From Acinetobacter lwoffii (GTDB lineage: Bacteria > Pseudomonadota > Gammaproteobacteria > Pseudomonadales > Moraxellaceae): DNA of 64,000 bases. This document shows positions 27,695-36,989 of the stretch, piece after piece. The notes under the pieces are model-generated. The model was not told the origin of the DNA. It worked only from the letters and a program-made list of their open reading frames with translations, and did not search any database. The number at the start of each line of letters is the position of its first letter. Position 1 is the stretch's first letter. The stretch covers positions 37,252 to 101,251 of the forward strand of contig NZ_JALJVC010000012.1 of the NCBI RefSeq assembly GCF_022967985.1. The letters run 5' to 3'. A program made the position numbers and the translations under genes.

Positions 27695-28561
27695 ATGTAC
27701 ACCCTACTCAAAAATTTCTCCAAGCTTCCACTAAGATTCATTCAAAATCTTGCGCAACTGACTGGATCTCTTTTGTATTTCAGCCATTCTTCTGCACGCC
27801 GAGTGACTGAGATTAATCTGGCCTCTGCTTATCCTGAACTTTCTGAATCTGAACGGGCTGATTTGACCAAACGCAGCCTGAAAAGTCAGTGCATGACGTA
27901 TGCGGAATCAGTCAAAATTTGGGGTTCATCTTCTAAATATGCGCTGTCTTTAATTCGAGACGTGCATGGTGTAGATCTATTTATCCAAGCTTTGCAAAAT
28001 CCGCATGGTTGTTTGGCCGTGGTGCCACATTTTGGTACGTGGGAGCTGTTGAATGTCTGGGTGAATCAACATACTTCTCCTGTGATTATGTACAAGCCCA
28101 GCAAGAATCAGGATGTTGACCGCTTTATGCTTGAAGCTCGGCAACGCCTGAATGCCACACTGGTCCCTACAGATGATTCTGGTGTACGTGCTTTGTTTAA
28201 GCATTTAAAACAGGGTGGCTTTTCTGCAATTTTACCGGATCATGTACCTAAAGAAAGTGGTGGTATCTACTCACTTTTCTACAATCAGAATGCGCTATCT
28301 TCTACCTTACTTTCCAAACTGGCAGCCAAAACACAATGTTCTGTGGTTGGACTCAGTTGCCTAAGACGCAACGATTTGTCAGGTTATGATATTGTTGTGA
28401 CCCAACTTTCTGACGATATTTCGTCGAAAGACCTACAGTGTTCTGTGGATACCTTAAATAAAGAAATGGAGCGCATGATTAATGTCGCTCCAGAGCAGTA
28501 TTTGTGGGGATATAAACGGTTTAGGAAGTTGGAAAATGACAAAAGTTTATATTACTCATAG
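27695..28561 (+). CDS. Lipid A acyltransferase family protein (LpxL/LpxM-like)
   Basis: A member of the lysophospholipid/Kdo2-lipid A acyltransferase family, expected to add a secondary acyl chain at the inner membrane. Of 288 residues, the catalytic signature HFGTWE (H-x4-E) lies near 109-114, and PDHVPKESGGIYSLFYN near 187-203 fits the substrate region. It is slightly shorter than the 300-310 typical of LpxL. Its place at the edge of the core glycosyltransferase block supports a role in lipooligosaccharide assembly, but lipid A and other acceptors cannot be told apart. Confidence 0.83.
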   Translation: MYTLLKNFSKLPLRFIQNLAQLTGSLLYFSHSSARRVTEINLASAYPELSESERADLTKRSLKSQCMTYAESVKIWGSSSKYALSLIRDVHGVDLFIQALQNPHGCLAVVPHFGTWELLNVWVNQHTSPVIMYKPSKNQDVDRFMLEARQRLNATLVPTDDSGVRALFKHLKQGGFSAILPDHVPKESGGIYSLFYNQNALSSTLLSKLAAKTQCSVVGLSCLRRNDLSGYDIVVTQLSDDISSKDLQCSVDTLNKEMERMINVAPEQYLWGYKRFRKLENDKSLYYS

Positions 28562-28605
28562 TAAAAATTAGCTACTTAAATTAAAACTTAAAAATTAGGT
28601 TTAAA

Positions 28606-29706
28606 ATGAAAGATCAGAAAAAAATTCTTTTTATTATTGATCATCTTAAAGGTGGTGGTGCAGAAATTATGACTCTTAATCTTGCAAAAAAACTGCAAGA
28701 GAGAGGCTATGAAATAAACATCATAACCTTAATTGATATAAATAATTATAAAGAAAAGACTAAGAGTTTCAATATTCAATCTATTGATTTTCCTATTAAA
28801 TTTGTTGGTGGGAAGTTATTAATAGACAAAAAATTAGAATCTAGTAAGAAAGAACAACTCCAGTCTCTTATTGATGAAATAAAACCTGAAGCTGTTATAT
28901 TAACTATTTGGTATGCATATTTAAGCATATCATTTATTAATCATCCAAATATATGGATATGGTCACAAGCAGATATTCTTCCTGAATTTAATAAAACTTC
29001 AAATCCGATTAAAATATTAAGAAATATATATAAGAAGAGAAAATTTATTAATAAATTTAAGGAAGTGTTTTCAAACAAAAATTTTATCGTACTTAATAAA
29101 GATTTAAAATTGAAATATTCTCAAATTTTAGAGAATTCTAATATAAATGTTATTTATAATGGATTAAATTTAAAAGATACAATACAATCTGAAAAGAAAG
29201 AAAAAGTATGGGATATTTGCTATGTTGGTCGTTTATCACCTTCCAAACAAATTGAACATGCTTTATTTGCTCTAAAAAATTCTCATATTATTAAAAATAT
29301 GATTATTATTGGTGATGGAGCAAGAAAAGACAAACTTTTAAAATTAGTCAATCAACTAAATATTAGCGATCGTGTTCATTTTACTGGCTGGGTGGATGAA
29401 CCTATCGAATATATTAAAAAAAGTAAAATATTAGTTCTCCCTTCTCAGACAGAAGGCTTCGGTCTTGTTATTGGAGAAGCTCTATTAAATGGCACTCATG
29501 TCGTTGCATATAATTGCAGCGAAGGAGTATCACATCAATTTTTTACCCCTGATATGCAACGCGGTCTAGTACAACCAAATAATCGTGCAGAATTAAAAAA
29601 TTCTATCGAAGATATATTAGAAAATCCATATCAAATTCCCCCAAACTTATCAAAACGTTACGATATTAAAGAGATGGCTGATAAATTTATTAAGTTAATC
29701 GATTAA
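28606..29706 (+). CDS. Glycosyltransferase, GT4-like (outer-core block)
   Basis: A 366-residue GT-B glycosyltransferase. It opens with FIIDHLKGGGAEIMTLNLAKKL and carries the donor-site pattern PSQTEGFGLVIGEALLNG near residues 280-297. It should add a sugar to lipooligosaccharide core in the cytoplasm. The gene is strikingly rich in A and T, with many Ile, Lys and Asn codons, unlike aspS or ilvE on either side, so recent horizontal gain is likely. It runs toward and overlaps, tail to tail, the next glycosyltransferase gene. Confidence 0.87.
   Translation: MKDQKKILFIIDHLKGGGAEIMTLNLAKKLQERGYEINIITLIDINNYKEKTKSFNIQSIDFPIKFVGGKLLIDKKLESSKKEQLQSLIDEIKPEAVILTIWYAYLSISFINHPNIWIWSQADILPEFNKTSNPIKILRNIYKKRKFINKFKEVFSNKNFIVLNKDLKLKYSQILENSNINVIYNGLNLKDTIQSEKKEKVWDICYVGRLSPSKQIEHALFALKNSHIIKNMIIIGDGARKDKLLKLVNQLNISDRVHFTGWVDEPIEYIKKSKILVLPSQTEGFGLVIGEALLNGTHVVAYNCSEGVSHQFFTPDMQRGLVQPNNRAELKNSIEDILENPYQIPPNLSKRYDIKEMADKFIKLID
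29695..29706. repeat. 12-base palindrome encoding both gene ends
   Basis: TTAATCGATTAA is its own reverse complement. On each strand it encodes Leu-Ile-Asp-stop, so both convergent glycosyltransferases end in LID. Confidence 0.95.
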
Positions 29707-30747
29707 CCGTATATATTCCGCAACAGCATAAGTTTGGGTAAAAGATGGATTCAAATTTGTTGAATAATTATCTACCTCTTTTAATGCTTGATTGATTTTA
29801 AGCGAAAGTTCAAAAATATTGCCTACAGCAACGAGATTATTAGCTTGTAAAATTTCATTGGGACCCGAAGGGCAATCAGTACTTATAACGGGAATACCCA
29901 AAGCTAAAGCTTCTAAAATTACTAAACCCAACCCTTCAAAATCAGACGACAAAACCATAAATTTTGCATGCTTAATATATGGGTAGGGATTTTTTTTGAA
30001 GCCTGTAAAAATAACCTTGCCTTCTATCCCTAAATCTTTAACCAATTTTTTAGAAGTTTCTAATAGTTCACCAGTCCCGACCAAAACCAGCTTTTCTTGA
30101 ACATTGGCTTTTGCATAAGCTTTAATTAAAATATCATGTCGTTTCTGTTGCTTAAACTTCCCAACATTTACAATATATGGTTTTTCAATATCAGGAATAT
30201 ATTCATTTGCTGTTGAAACCACTTGTTCCACATCAATCGGATTATAAATTGTAGTAATCCGACTTTTTGAGCCAAATACTTTAATAAAGTCTTTTTCGAC
30301 ACCCTTACTTACTGCTACACAAGGCTTGGCTAAATAAACTTTATCCAACTGTTTTTTCATTCCCTCTAATCTTTCACCATATTCCAAACTCGTCGTGTTA
30401 TGAATGACTAAATGAACATTCGGTAACTGACTTTTTGATAATATAAAATCAACAGGAAATAAGTTTGATAGGACAAGATCAGGGATCCCAATATTTTTAA
30501 TAACAAACCGATCAAATGCTTTTGCTGCAAAACTGGCACGCATAAATTTAGGAATTGCACGATACTTTTGATAATCAAAAAAGTGAAGTTTTACGCCCTC
30601 AGGAATCGGTAAATCAATAATATTTTTAAAATAAACAATATGTGCTTCATGACCTGCATCAATTAGGCCCTTTGCCAAGGTTAAAGCAAAACGTTCAGCG
30701 CCATTTCCCTGTAAAGTAAAAATGGCTAATACGATTGTTTTTTTCAT
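29695..30747 (-). CDS. Glycosyltransferase, GT4-like (outer-core block)
   Basis: A 350-residue GT-B enzyme with the N-terminal FTLQGNGAERFALTLAKGL, a central VNVGKFKQQKRHDILIKAY and the donor site SSDFEGLGLVILEALALG near residues 265-282. It is the last gene of a four-gene minus-strand run, starting 6 bases after the GT25 gene. It resembles the opposing glycosyltransferase in fold but not in base composition. The sugar and linkage are unknown. Confidence 0.88.
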   Translation of the reverse strand: MKKTIVLAIFTLQGNGAERFALTLAKGLIDAGHEAHIVYFKNIIDLPIPEGVKLHFFDYQKYRAIPKFMRASFAAKAFDRFVIKNIGIPDLVLSNLFPVDFILSKSQLPNVHLVIHNTTSLEYGERLEGMKKQLDKVYLAKPCVAVSKGVEKDFIKVFGSKSRITTIYNPIDVEQVVSTANEYIPDIEKPYIVNVGKFKQQKRHDILIKAYAKANVQEKLVLVGTGELLETSKKLVKDLGIEGKVIFTGFKKNPYPYIKHAKFMVLSSDFEGLGLVILEALALGIPVISTDCPSGPNEILQANNLVAVGNIFELSLKINQALKEVDNYSTNLNPSFTQTYAVAEYIRLID

Positions 30748-30753
30748 GAAGCA

Positions 30754-31578
30754 CTAATCCTGAATAAATTTTTCTTGATCTAGATTGATCAATCTTTTTT
30801 CTGCCTTTCCCATGACCTGCAAATATCGTATCGCCATTGCAATTTGTCCTACTAAACGTCTTTTTTTAAACTTATATTTTTCTTTGATAGAGCTGAATTC
30901 AGGTTTAAAGTGTTCAGAGCGCCCAATGGTCGAATCAAAACGCCCTTGTTGTAAGAGACCATAAGCACCAAGCTGATCTTCTTGAATAATCACTGCCGGT
31001 TCAGCTTGCAAACAATGTAATTCATAAGCAGAGAATATAAATCCATCTGCAATTGCCGGTGTGGTTTTTGCCAAACGTTTTAATAATTTTTGCGCGCCAC
31101 TCGGGTAGAGGATATAACCTGCTGCTCCAGTACGATCTTGATATAATTCATATAATTCGACCTGAGTAGAACCTAAGATACACACGGGTGTTCGACTAAT
31201 AATTTTTTTACGACTTCTTACTTCTAGATTAATTAAGTCCACATCTGAAAATTGATGCTGTTCAATTTCATTTAAAATTTCTTTTGTATTGGAAGCCAAT
31301 ACGGCATCATCTTCAAGAATTAAACAGGGCTGATTCCTTTTTATTACTTCTTCCCAGGCTTTTTGGTGACTGAGAAAGCACGCTACCTCAACTTTACGCA
31401 AAGGCCTTTGCCAGCCAAAACCGAATTTTTGGTATTGTTCTTCACTCAGATCAGCAACTGAAAATGCTTCTAATATTTCAAAATCCAGTCCTAATTTCCC
31501 AAATTGTCTTTTTTGAAAATCACGACGATCCTGTGAACTTTTTAAATTGATAATTAAAGTATTCACAATTACCACCAT
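30754..31578 (-). CDS. Glycosyltransferase family 25 (LPS core type)
   Basis: A 274-residue protein with GT25 hallmarks: NTLIINLKSSQDRRDFQ at residues 6-22, GCFLSH-like VACFLSHQKAWEEV near 84-97 and the acidic ILEDDAVL near 106-113, which should bind the nucleotide-sugar/metal. Members such as LgtB/LpsA extend lipooligosaccharide with galactose or related sugars. It overlaps the end of the unknown gene upstream by 10 bases, so they are coupled. Confidence 0.9.
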   Translation of the reverse strand: MVVIVNTLIINLKSSQDRRDFQKRQFGKLGLDFEILEAFSVADLSEEQYQKFGFGWQRPLRKVEVACFLSHQKAWEEVIKRNQPCLILEDDAVLASNTKEILNEIEQHQFSDVDLINLEVRSRKKIISRTPVCILGSTQVELYELYQDRTGAAGYILYPSGAQKLLKRLAKTTPAIADGFIFSAYELHCLQAEPAVIIQEDQLGAYGLLQQGRFDSTIGRSEHFKPEFSSIKEKYKFKKRRLVGQIAMAIRYLQVMGKAEKRLINLDQEKFIQD

Positions 31579-32312
31579 CTCGTCTTTTCACGAGTATGAC
31601 GCTGTTTAAAACGTGAATAAACATTCTCATTCTGCTCAAGTTGAAGACGGTCAAAAATTTCTATCACGATTTGACCAAGCTCATGAGCTTTACACACTTG
31701 TTCTAGTCGCCAGCGCATATTACGTAAAGTATCATCTGTTCCAACTGCAAATGCAGAAGTACCATCAAATAAGGCATAGCGCTGTTGTTGTAATAACTGC
31801 TGATGCTCCTGATTTACAGTTAAAGACTGATCACACAAAAAACGTTCTGTTTCCTGTAACTTAAGCGTATTAATCAATACCACTGCATTCATCAGAATGG
31901 CTTTTAGAGTTACGTCTTCATCAAAATCAATAAAAGTATCACAGGCTGAAATCAGCCAGCGTATATTCAATGACTGTACAAGAAAATTTCGTTCAGCCAT
32001 CCATAATGCTTTAAATTTCGCATAATTATTCTGGACATCAACTTCGCGACGAATCAGAACAATTAAACTGGCATGATAGTGATTCAGTGCAGACTGACCG
32101 ACAAACTCCTGTTCAAGCTGCTCAATATGTTCATTTAAATCTTTAGCTGAACCATGGGTATAGCAAGCTTCTTTACCATCAATAATCTGATTTTTAAGTG
32201 CATCTAGATCTACATCATTAAACTGAGCATAGACCTTATCTGCCCCAAATCGACGTTGATGGCGACTAAATGAAAACCATTGTTCGAACTTACTTTTCTT
32301 TCTTACCGGCAT
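31569..32312 (-). CDS. Unknown protein inside the core glycosyltransferase block
   Basis: I do not recognise this 247-residue protein. It is soluble, mostly helical by appearance, rich in Leu, Gln and Glu, and begins with a basic patch (MPVRKKSKFEQWFSFSRHQRR). There is no DxD, GT-B or kinase motif that I can see, apart from a DFDED stretch near residue 130. Being placed 38 bases after one glycosyltransferase gene and overlapping the next by 10 bases, it should act in the same lipooligosaccharide pathway, perhaps as an accessory or divergent sugar-modifying protein. Confidence 0.7.
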   Translation of the reverse strand: MPVRKKSKFEQWFSFSRHQRRFGADKVYAQFNDVDLDALKNQIIDGKEACYTHGSAKDLNEHIEQLEQEFVGQSALNHYHASLIVLIRREVDVQNNYAKFKALWMAERNFLVQSLNIRWLISACDTFIDFDEDVTLKAILMNAVVLINTLKLQETERFLCDQSLTVNQEHQQLLQQQRYALFDGTSAFAVGTDDTLRNMRWRLEQVCKAHELGQIVIEIFDRLQLEQNENVYSRFKQRHTREKTRWW

Positions 32313-32350
32313 TTGAAATTAAATCTCTTTCAATTTCTCATTGATTCAGC

Positions 32351-33073
32351 TTACTGCCAAGCATCCTTGATCCACTGCGATGGCAACACATAACGGTACC
32401 ATTTCCCACCACCACCATTGACTGCATCAGGTGGATTAATCTCCCCATGAAACACAATAATTTTAGCGCCTTCAGGTTTCACAGGGGGCTTAAAGTAAGC
32501 CATCGGGATTTTTTGCAGGCAATGATACTTATAGCTCTTGCACCAACTTTCTGGCCAATAGGTCTGTTTACCTTCACGGTCTACATACCAAGACAAATAG
32601 GCTTGCTCATTACGGAATTTTTTACGGATTTCATCAAAGTTTTCACGGAAATAAGGTAACAGACCTGGGAAAGCACCCAGTTTAAACCGGTAAACCGAAC
32701 TGTTACCGGTAATACGCCACGGCCGTTTCCAGTCATGGATAATCAGAAAGTCGCCCGGATAGGTAAAGAACTCATCGATATTATCGACAATCACTACATC
32801 AAGATCGAGAAATAATGCATTGCCTTCCAAACCATACAGATCAGGCTCAAAAGTAGATAGCTTGTTCCAGCCACGCTCAGGCGCACCTTCAGGCAATGCC
32901 AAAGGTGGAATAGGGAAACATTGTACTGCAGGATCAATGCCTTCAGTACGATCCGTCAGACAGACCATTTTAAAGTCGACTGTCGTATGTCGTTTAACCA
33001 TATTGTATAAACGATTGACGTATTCCGAACCGTATTTGGTTCCCCATTTCATACAAATAACGATGTTACTCAT
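32351..33073 (-). CDS. Glycosyltransferase (GT-A fold, DxD) next to ilvE
   Basis: A 240-residue protein starting MSNIVICMKWGTKYG with a DLDVVIVDNIDEFF segment near residues 93-106, where DLD is the likely nucleotide-sugar/metal DxD. GNSSVYRF and FRNEQAYLSWY follow, as in small GT-A transferases that act on lipooligosaccharide. It is the first gene of the minus-strand run and starts about 80 bases after the ilvE terminator, so it probably has its own promoter there. Confidence 0.82.
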   Translation of the reverse strand: MSNIVICMKWGTKYGSEYVNRLYNMVKRHTTVDFKMVCLTDRTEGIDPAVQCFPIPPLALPEGAPERGWNKLSTFEPDLYGLEGNALFLDLDVVIVDNIDEFFTYPGDFLIIHDWKRPWRITGNSSVYRFKLGAFPGLLPYFRENFDEIRKKFRNEQAYLSWYVDREGKQTYWPESWCKSYKYHCLQKIPMAYFKPPVKPEGAKIIVFHGEINPPDAVNGGGGKWYRYVLPSQWIKDAWQ

Positions 33074-33153
33074 TGCGTATGCCTAAGCTCATCTTAAAAT
33101 CTTCTTGATGGTGAATATGATGACATAAGTTCAGCAGAATAAGTACATCCGTT

Positions 33154-33183
33154 AAAAAAAACCTCTCAAATGAGAGGTTTTTT
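33154..33183 (-). terminator. Intrinsic terminator after ilvE
   Basis: AACCTCTCA and TGAGAGGTT arms flanked by A and T runs, usable on the minus strand. Confidence 0.9.
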
Positions 33184-33201
33184 CAATCAGTAAACTCTTA
33201 A

Positions 33202-34128
33202 TTACTTCACATACGTTAACCAGTGTGCATATTTCGGGTCTTTGCCCTGAACTGCATCAAAATATGCTTTCTGGATTTGTGTGGTGATTGGACCACGCAC
33301 ACCTTCACCAATTTGACGATCATCGTATTCACGGATTGGTGTTACTTCTGCAGCAGTACCGGTAAAGAATGCTTCATCTGCGATGTAGAACTCATCACGG
33401 GTAATACGGCGTTCAATTACGTCATAACCCAGGTCTTTAGCAATGGTAATAATGGTTTGGCGAGTGATACCATCCAGCGCACCACCTGCGATGTCAGGCG
33501 TATGAATCACGCCATCACGCACCAAAAATACGTTTTCGCCTGAACCTTGGCATACATAGCCTTGTGGATCAAGCAGCATCGCTTCGTCATAACCTGAATG
33601 CGCTACTTCCTGATGCGCAAGAATCGACAAAGTGTAGTTACCTGAGGCTTTGGCCTTACACATAGTCACGTTCGGATGATGGTGAGTAAATGAAGAAGTT
33701 TTTACGCGAATACCCTTCGCCATTGCTTCTTCACCGAGATAAGCACCCCAGCTCCATGCCGCAACTACGGCATGAATGGTATTGTCAGTTGCAGCGATAC
33801 CGAGTTTTTCAGAACCAATAAAAATAATTGGACGTAAATAGCAAGACGCTAATTTGTTTTCACGAACAACATCAATTTGAGCCTGTTCTAATGCCGCTTG
33901 ATCAAATGGAACTTTCATTTGATAAATTTTTGCAGAATTCAACAAACGCTTCGTATGTTCTTTTAGACGGAAAATAGCCGTTCCATTCGGGGTTTCATAA
34001 GCACGGACGCCTTCAAATACACCCATGCTGTAATGCAAAGTATGTGTTAATACGTGAGTTTTTGCCTCACGCCAGTCAACTAGTTGTCCATCTTGCCAAA
34101 TGAAACCATCACGATCAGCCAAATTCAT
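33202..34128 (-). CDS. ilvE: Branched-chain amino acid aminotransferase
   Basis: A PLP enzyme that makes the last step of Val, Leu and Ile synthesis. The 308-residue protein has CKAKASGNY near residue 156, which holds the PLP lysine, and the fold-type IV signature GYVCQGSGENVFLV...DGITRQTII near 189-230. It follows glnE by 24 bases and ends at a strong terminator. It marks the second border of the core glycosyltransferase block. Confidence 0.96.
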   Translation of the reverse strand: MNLADRDGFIWQDGQLVDWREAKTHVLTHTLHYSMGVFEGVRAYETPNGTAIFRLKEHTKRLLNSAKIYQMKVPFDQAALEQAQIDVVRENKLASCYLRPIIFIGSEKLGIAATDNTIHAVVAAWSWGAYLGEEAMAKGIRVKTSSFTHHHPNVTMCKAKASGNYTLSILAHQEVAHSGYDEAMLLDPQGYVCQGSGENVFLVRDGVIHTPDIAGGALDGITRQTIITIAKDLGYDVIERRITRDEFYIADEAFFTGTAAEVTPIREYDDRQIGEGVRGPITTQIQKAYFDAVQGKDPKYAHWLTYVK

Positions 34129-34152
34129 GCCACAAACTCCAATTTCTCACAA

Positions 34153-36906
34153 TTATTCACTATCCAGTGCAAAGTCTGCACTTGGATCAATCAGTCTTTG
34201 CCATAACTTGCAAACGGTCATTCGGGTATCGTGCCAGTCGCTTGCAGACACTTGCATGGATTGATTTGCAAGGGCTAAGCGATGGCTCTCGGCGCGTTCA
34301 CGGAGATAAGCTTGAATCAGAGCAGTCGCATCGTTGCTGGATAAGCAACCTGATTTTGCGGCATCCTCAAGAATTCGTACATTGTCGGAGAAATGGGCGA
34401 GATCTTTATTCGTCCCACTCCAAGCCAACACCGCATACTGTGCCATAAATTCGATGTCTACGATACCACCTGCATCTTGTTTTAAATGAAAAATACCATC
34501 TTTTTTTTGATCGGCGGAAGAACCCAGATGCTCCTTCATTTTCTGACGCATTTTCAGTACTTCTGCCCGCACATAATTTTCATCACGGGGTTGAATCAAA
34601 ATATCCCGGCGCAAGACTTCAAACTTTTTCCGCAAGCTCATTTCACCCGCAATTGGACGGGCTCGCACCAAGGCCTGATGCTCCCATAACCAGGCGCTCT
34701 TGAACTGATATTGTTCAAAGGCTTTTAAACTGGTCACTAAAAGCCCAGCTTCGCCCGATGGACGCAAGCGGGTATCGACCTCATATACACGTCCATCCAG
34801 AGTTTGCGTGGTCATCAGTGACATGAATTTTTGTGCCACGCGCATGGCAAACTCAAAGCCACTGATCGGCTTGAGTCCATCTGTATCGGCCTGTTCACCC
34901 ATGTAGTGAATAAACACCAGATCCAGATCCGAACCATAACCCAGTTCAATTCCACCGACTTTACCATAACCAATGACTGCAAAAGCCGTATGCTCAACTG
35001 AACAGCGCTGCCCTTCAGCATCCAGTGGAAAACCATGCTTTTTCGCAACAATCTGATAAGCCAGATGCAGCGCTGCATTCACCGATACTTCAGCAATATC
35101 GGTCAAAGCATCGGAAACTTTCATCAGCGGGCTTTCTGCCAGCACATCACTGGCGGCAACAGCCAGGACATTGGACTTTTTAAACAGGCGCAAGACCCGC
35201 ATCTGGTCTTCGACCTGATCAATTTCAATCCGTAAAAGTTGCTGGCGCAAGGAATCTTCCAGATCCTGACGTTTTGGCAATTCAAAATCCATCGACAGGA
35301 ATTCATCCAGTAGCACCGGATAATGGGTCAGTTCTTCACAAATCCAGGGGCTGACCGTGGCCATCTTCACCAGTCGCTGCAACGCCCCTTTACTCTCGAT
35401 TAACATCACCAGATATACCGTACGGCGCATCACTGATTCGACTAAGGGCATTAAGCGCACCAACGCCACCTGAGGATCATCTGACTGTAAAACTGCTTCG
35501 ATTAAATGCGGCCAGAAGGTTTTTAAACGCTGCACTGCTTTGGCTGGTAATTTTTTTAAGGCATGCCCATTCCAGAACTCATAAACGAGATTTTTCGCAT
35601 TCTCATCCAACACTTCTTTGAGTTTTTTTTCCAGCTGTGAAAAACTTTCAACCAGGGTATCTGGACCATTTTCCTTGATTAAATGGTCAAACTGATACAT
35701 CACTTTGTCACGCTTTTCATTGAGATATGCCATAAAGCTTTCCCAATCAGCAAAACCAAGTGTGTCCGTCATCCGTGCCCTTAACTCTGGCTCTGTCGGT
35801 AGTAATTGCGTTTGCTGATCATTCAGTGCCTGAATCGCGTGTTCGACCCGGCGCAGGAACAGATAGGCATCTTCCAGATCCTGCACCGCCTGTTCATCCA
35901 GTAACTCGGTATCATCCAGATGATTCAGATTTACCAGACACTGCCGATCCTGCAATTCAAGCTTGGCTCCACCATAAATCAGCTGAAACACCTGCACGAT
36001 AAATTCGACTTCGCGAATGCCACCGGCTCCGAGCTTGATATCATCTTCTATATTCCGGCGTTGTACTTCACGCTCGATCATGGCTTTCATTTCGCGCATG
36101 GCTTCAAAAGCGCTGTAATCGACGTACTTGCGGAATACAAATGGACGAGTCATCTCCAGCAGCTCATCGCCTTCCAGGCTTGGATTGACAATCCGTGCTT
36201 TAATCCAGGCATAACGCTCCCATTCACGCCCATGCTGGCTCAGATATTTTTCCAAGGCCGCGTGGCTAATGGCCAGCGCTGAACCATCGCCCCAGGGACG
36301 CAGGCGCATATCCACCCGGAATACAAAACCATCCGCCGTGATCTGATCCAGCAAATGAATCAATTTTTGTCCCCAAAGGATGCAAAACTGCTGCACATCA
36401 ATACATTTGCGTCCATCGGTTTCACCCTGCTCATCGAAGGCAAAAATCAGGTCGATATCACTAGAAAGATTGAGTTCTTGGGCGCCGAGTTTCCCCATGG
36501 CAATGACAATCAGATCCTGGACTTTTCCGTTATAGCCAATTGGCTGGCCATACTTGGCAGCCACTGGAATACGGGCAAAATCTTTCGCCGCACAGATGCA
36601 GGCATCGGCAAAATCGGAGAGCTCTTGGGTGAGAGTAATGACATCGGTGAGTTGATTGGCATCCTGCCAGATCCAGCGAAACATCAAACGAGCCCGCAGA
36701 ATACGCATTGCGCGCATCCACGTTGCTTCATCGCTTATATTCAGGATGCAATGCTGCACCAGCTGATCAATATATTCCCGACTGAGTGAGCCTTGAAACT
36801 GGTCAATTGCATAATCCTGTTCCAGTAAACTCTGGTGATTGGCCAATACCTGTTCGGCATATTGGCTGGCTCTTAAGGTTTTCTGCAATTGTGCCGCATT
36901 CATCAC
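34153..36906 (-). CDS. glnE: Bifunctional glutamine synthetase adenylyltransferase/deadenylylase
   Basis: It adenylylates and de-adenylylates glutamine synthetase in response to PII, setting nitrogen assimilation. The 917 residues contain two nucleotidyltransferase domains, each with its metal-binding motif: LSSDIDLIF near residue 152 (removal domain) and YGSDLDLVF near 654 (addition domain), each followed by its GlnD PII-uridylyltransferase-type helical part (GAGGIREVEFIVQVFQ and DAGGIVDIEFMAQY). The start may be 36906 or the next ATG at 36903. Confidence 0.97.
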   Translation of the reverse strand: MMNAAQLQKTLRASQYAEQVLANHQSLLEQDYAIDQFQGSLSREYIDQLVQHCILNISDEATWMRAMRILRARLMFRWIWQDANQLTDVITLTQELSDFADACICAAKDFARIPVAAKYGQPIGYNGKVQDLIVIAMGKLGAQELNLSSDIDLIFAFDEQGETDGRKCIDVQQFCILWGQKLIHLLDQITADGFVFRVDMRLRPWGDGSALAISHAALEKYLSQHGREWERYAWIKARIVNPSLEGDELLEMTRPFVFRKYVDYSAFEAMREMKAMIEREVQRRNIEDDIKLGAGGIREVEFIVQVFQLIYGGAKLELQDRQCLVNLNHLDDTELLDEQAVQDLEDAYLFLRRVEHAIQALNDQQTQLLPTEPELRARMTDTLGFADWESFMAYLNEKRDKVMYQFDHLIKENGPDTLVESFSQLEKKLKEVLDENAKNLVYEFWNGHALKKLPAKAVQRLKTFWPHLIEAVLQSDDPQVALVRLMPLVESVMRRTVYLVMLIESKGALQRLVKMATVSPWICEELTHYPVLLDEFLSMDFELPKRQDLEDSLRQQLLRIEIDQVEDQMRVLRLFKKSNVLAVAASDVLAESPLMKVSDALTDIAEVSVNAALHLAYQIVAKKHGFPLDAEGQRCSVEHTAFAVIGYGKVGGIELGYGSDLDLVFIHYMGEQADTDGLKPISGFEFAMRVAQKFMSLMTTQTLDGRVYEVDTRLRPSGEAGLLVTSLKAFEQYQFKSAWLWEHQALVRARPIAGEMSLRKKFEVLRRDILIQPRDENYVRAEVLKMRQKMKEHLGSSADQKKDGIFHLKQDAGGIVDIEFMAQYAVLAWSGTNKDLAHFSDNVRILEDAAKSGCLSSNDATALIQAYLRERAESHRLALANQSMQVSASDWHDTRMTVCKLWQRLIDPSADFALDSE

Positions 36907-36989
36907 TCAACTCTTCCCCTGAAACATTCTGCTTAGTTATAGCAGGAGTTTTGTCTCAGTGGGAATGTTTTAGTTTGAAATTTACTTCT

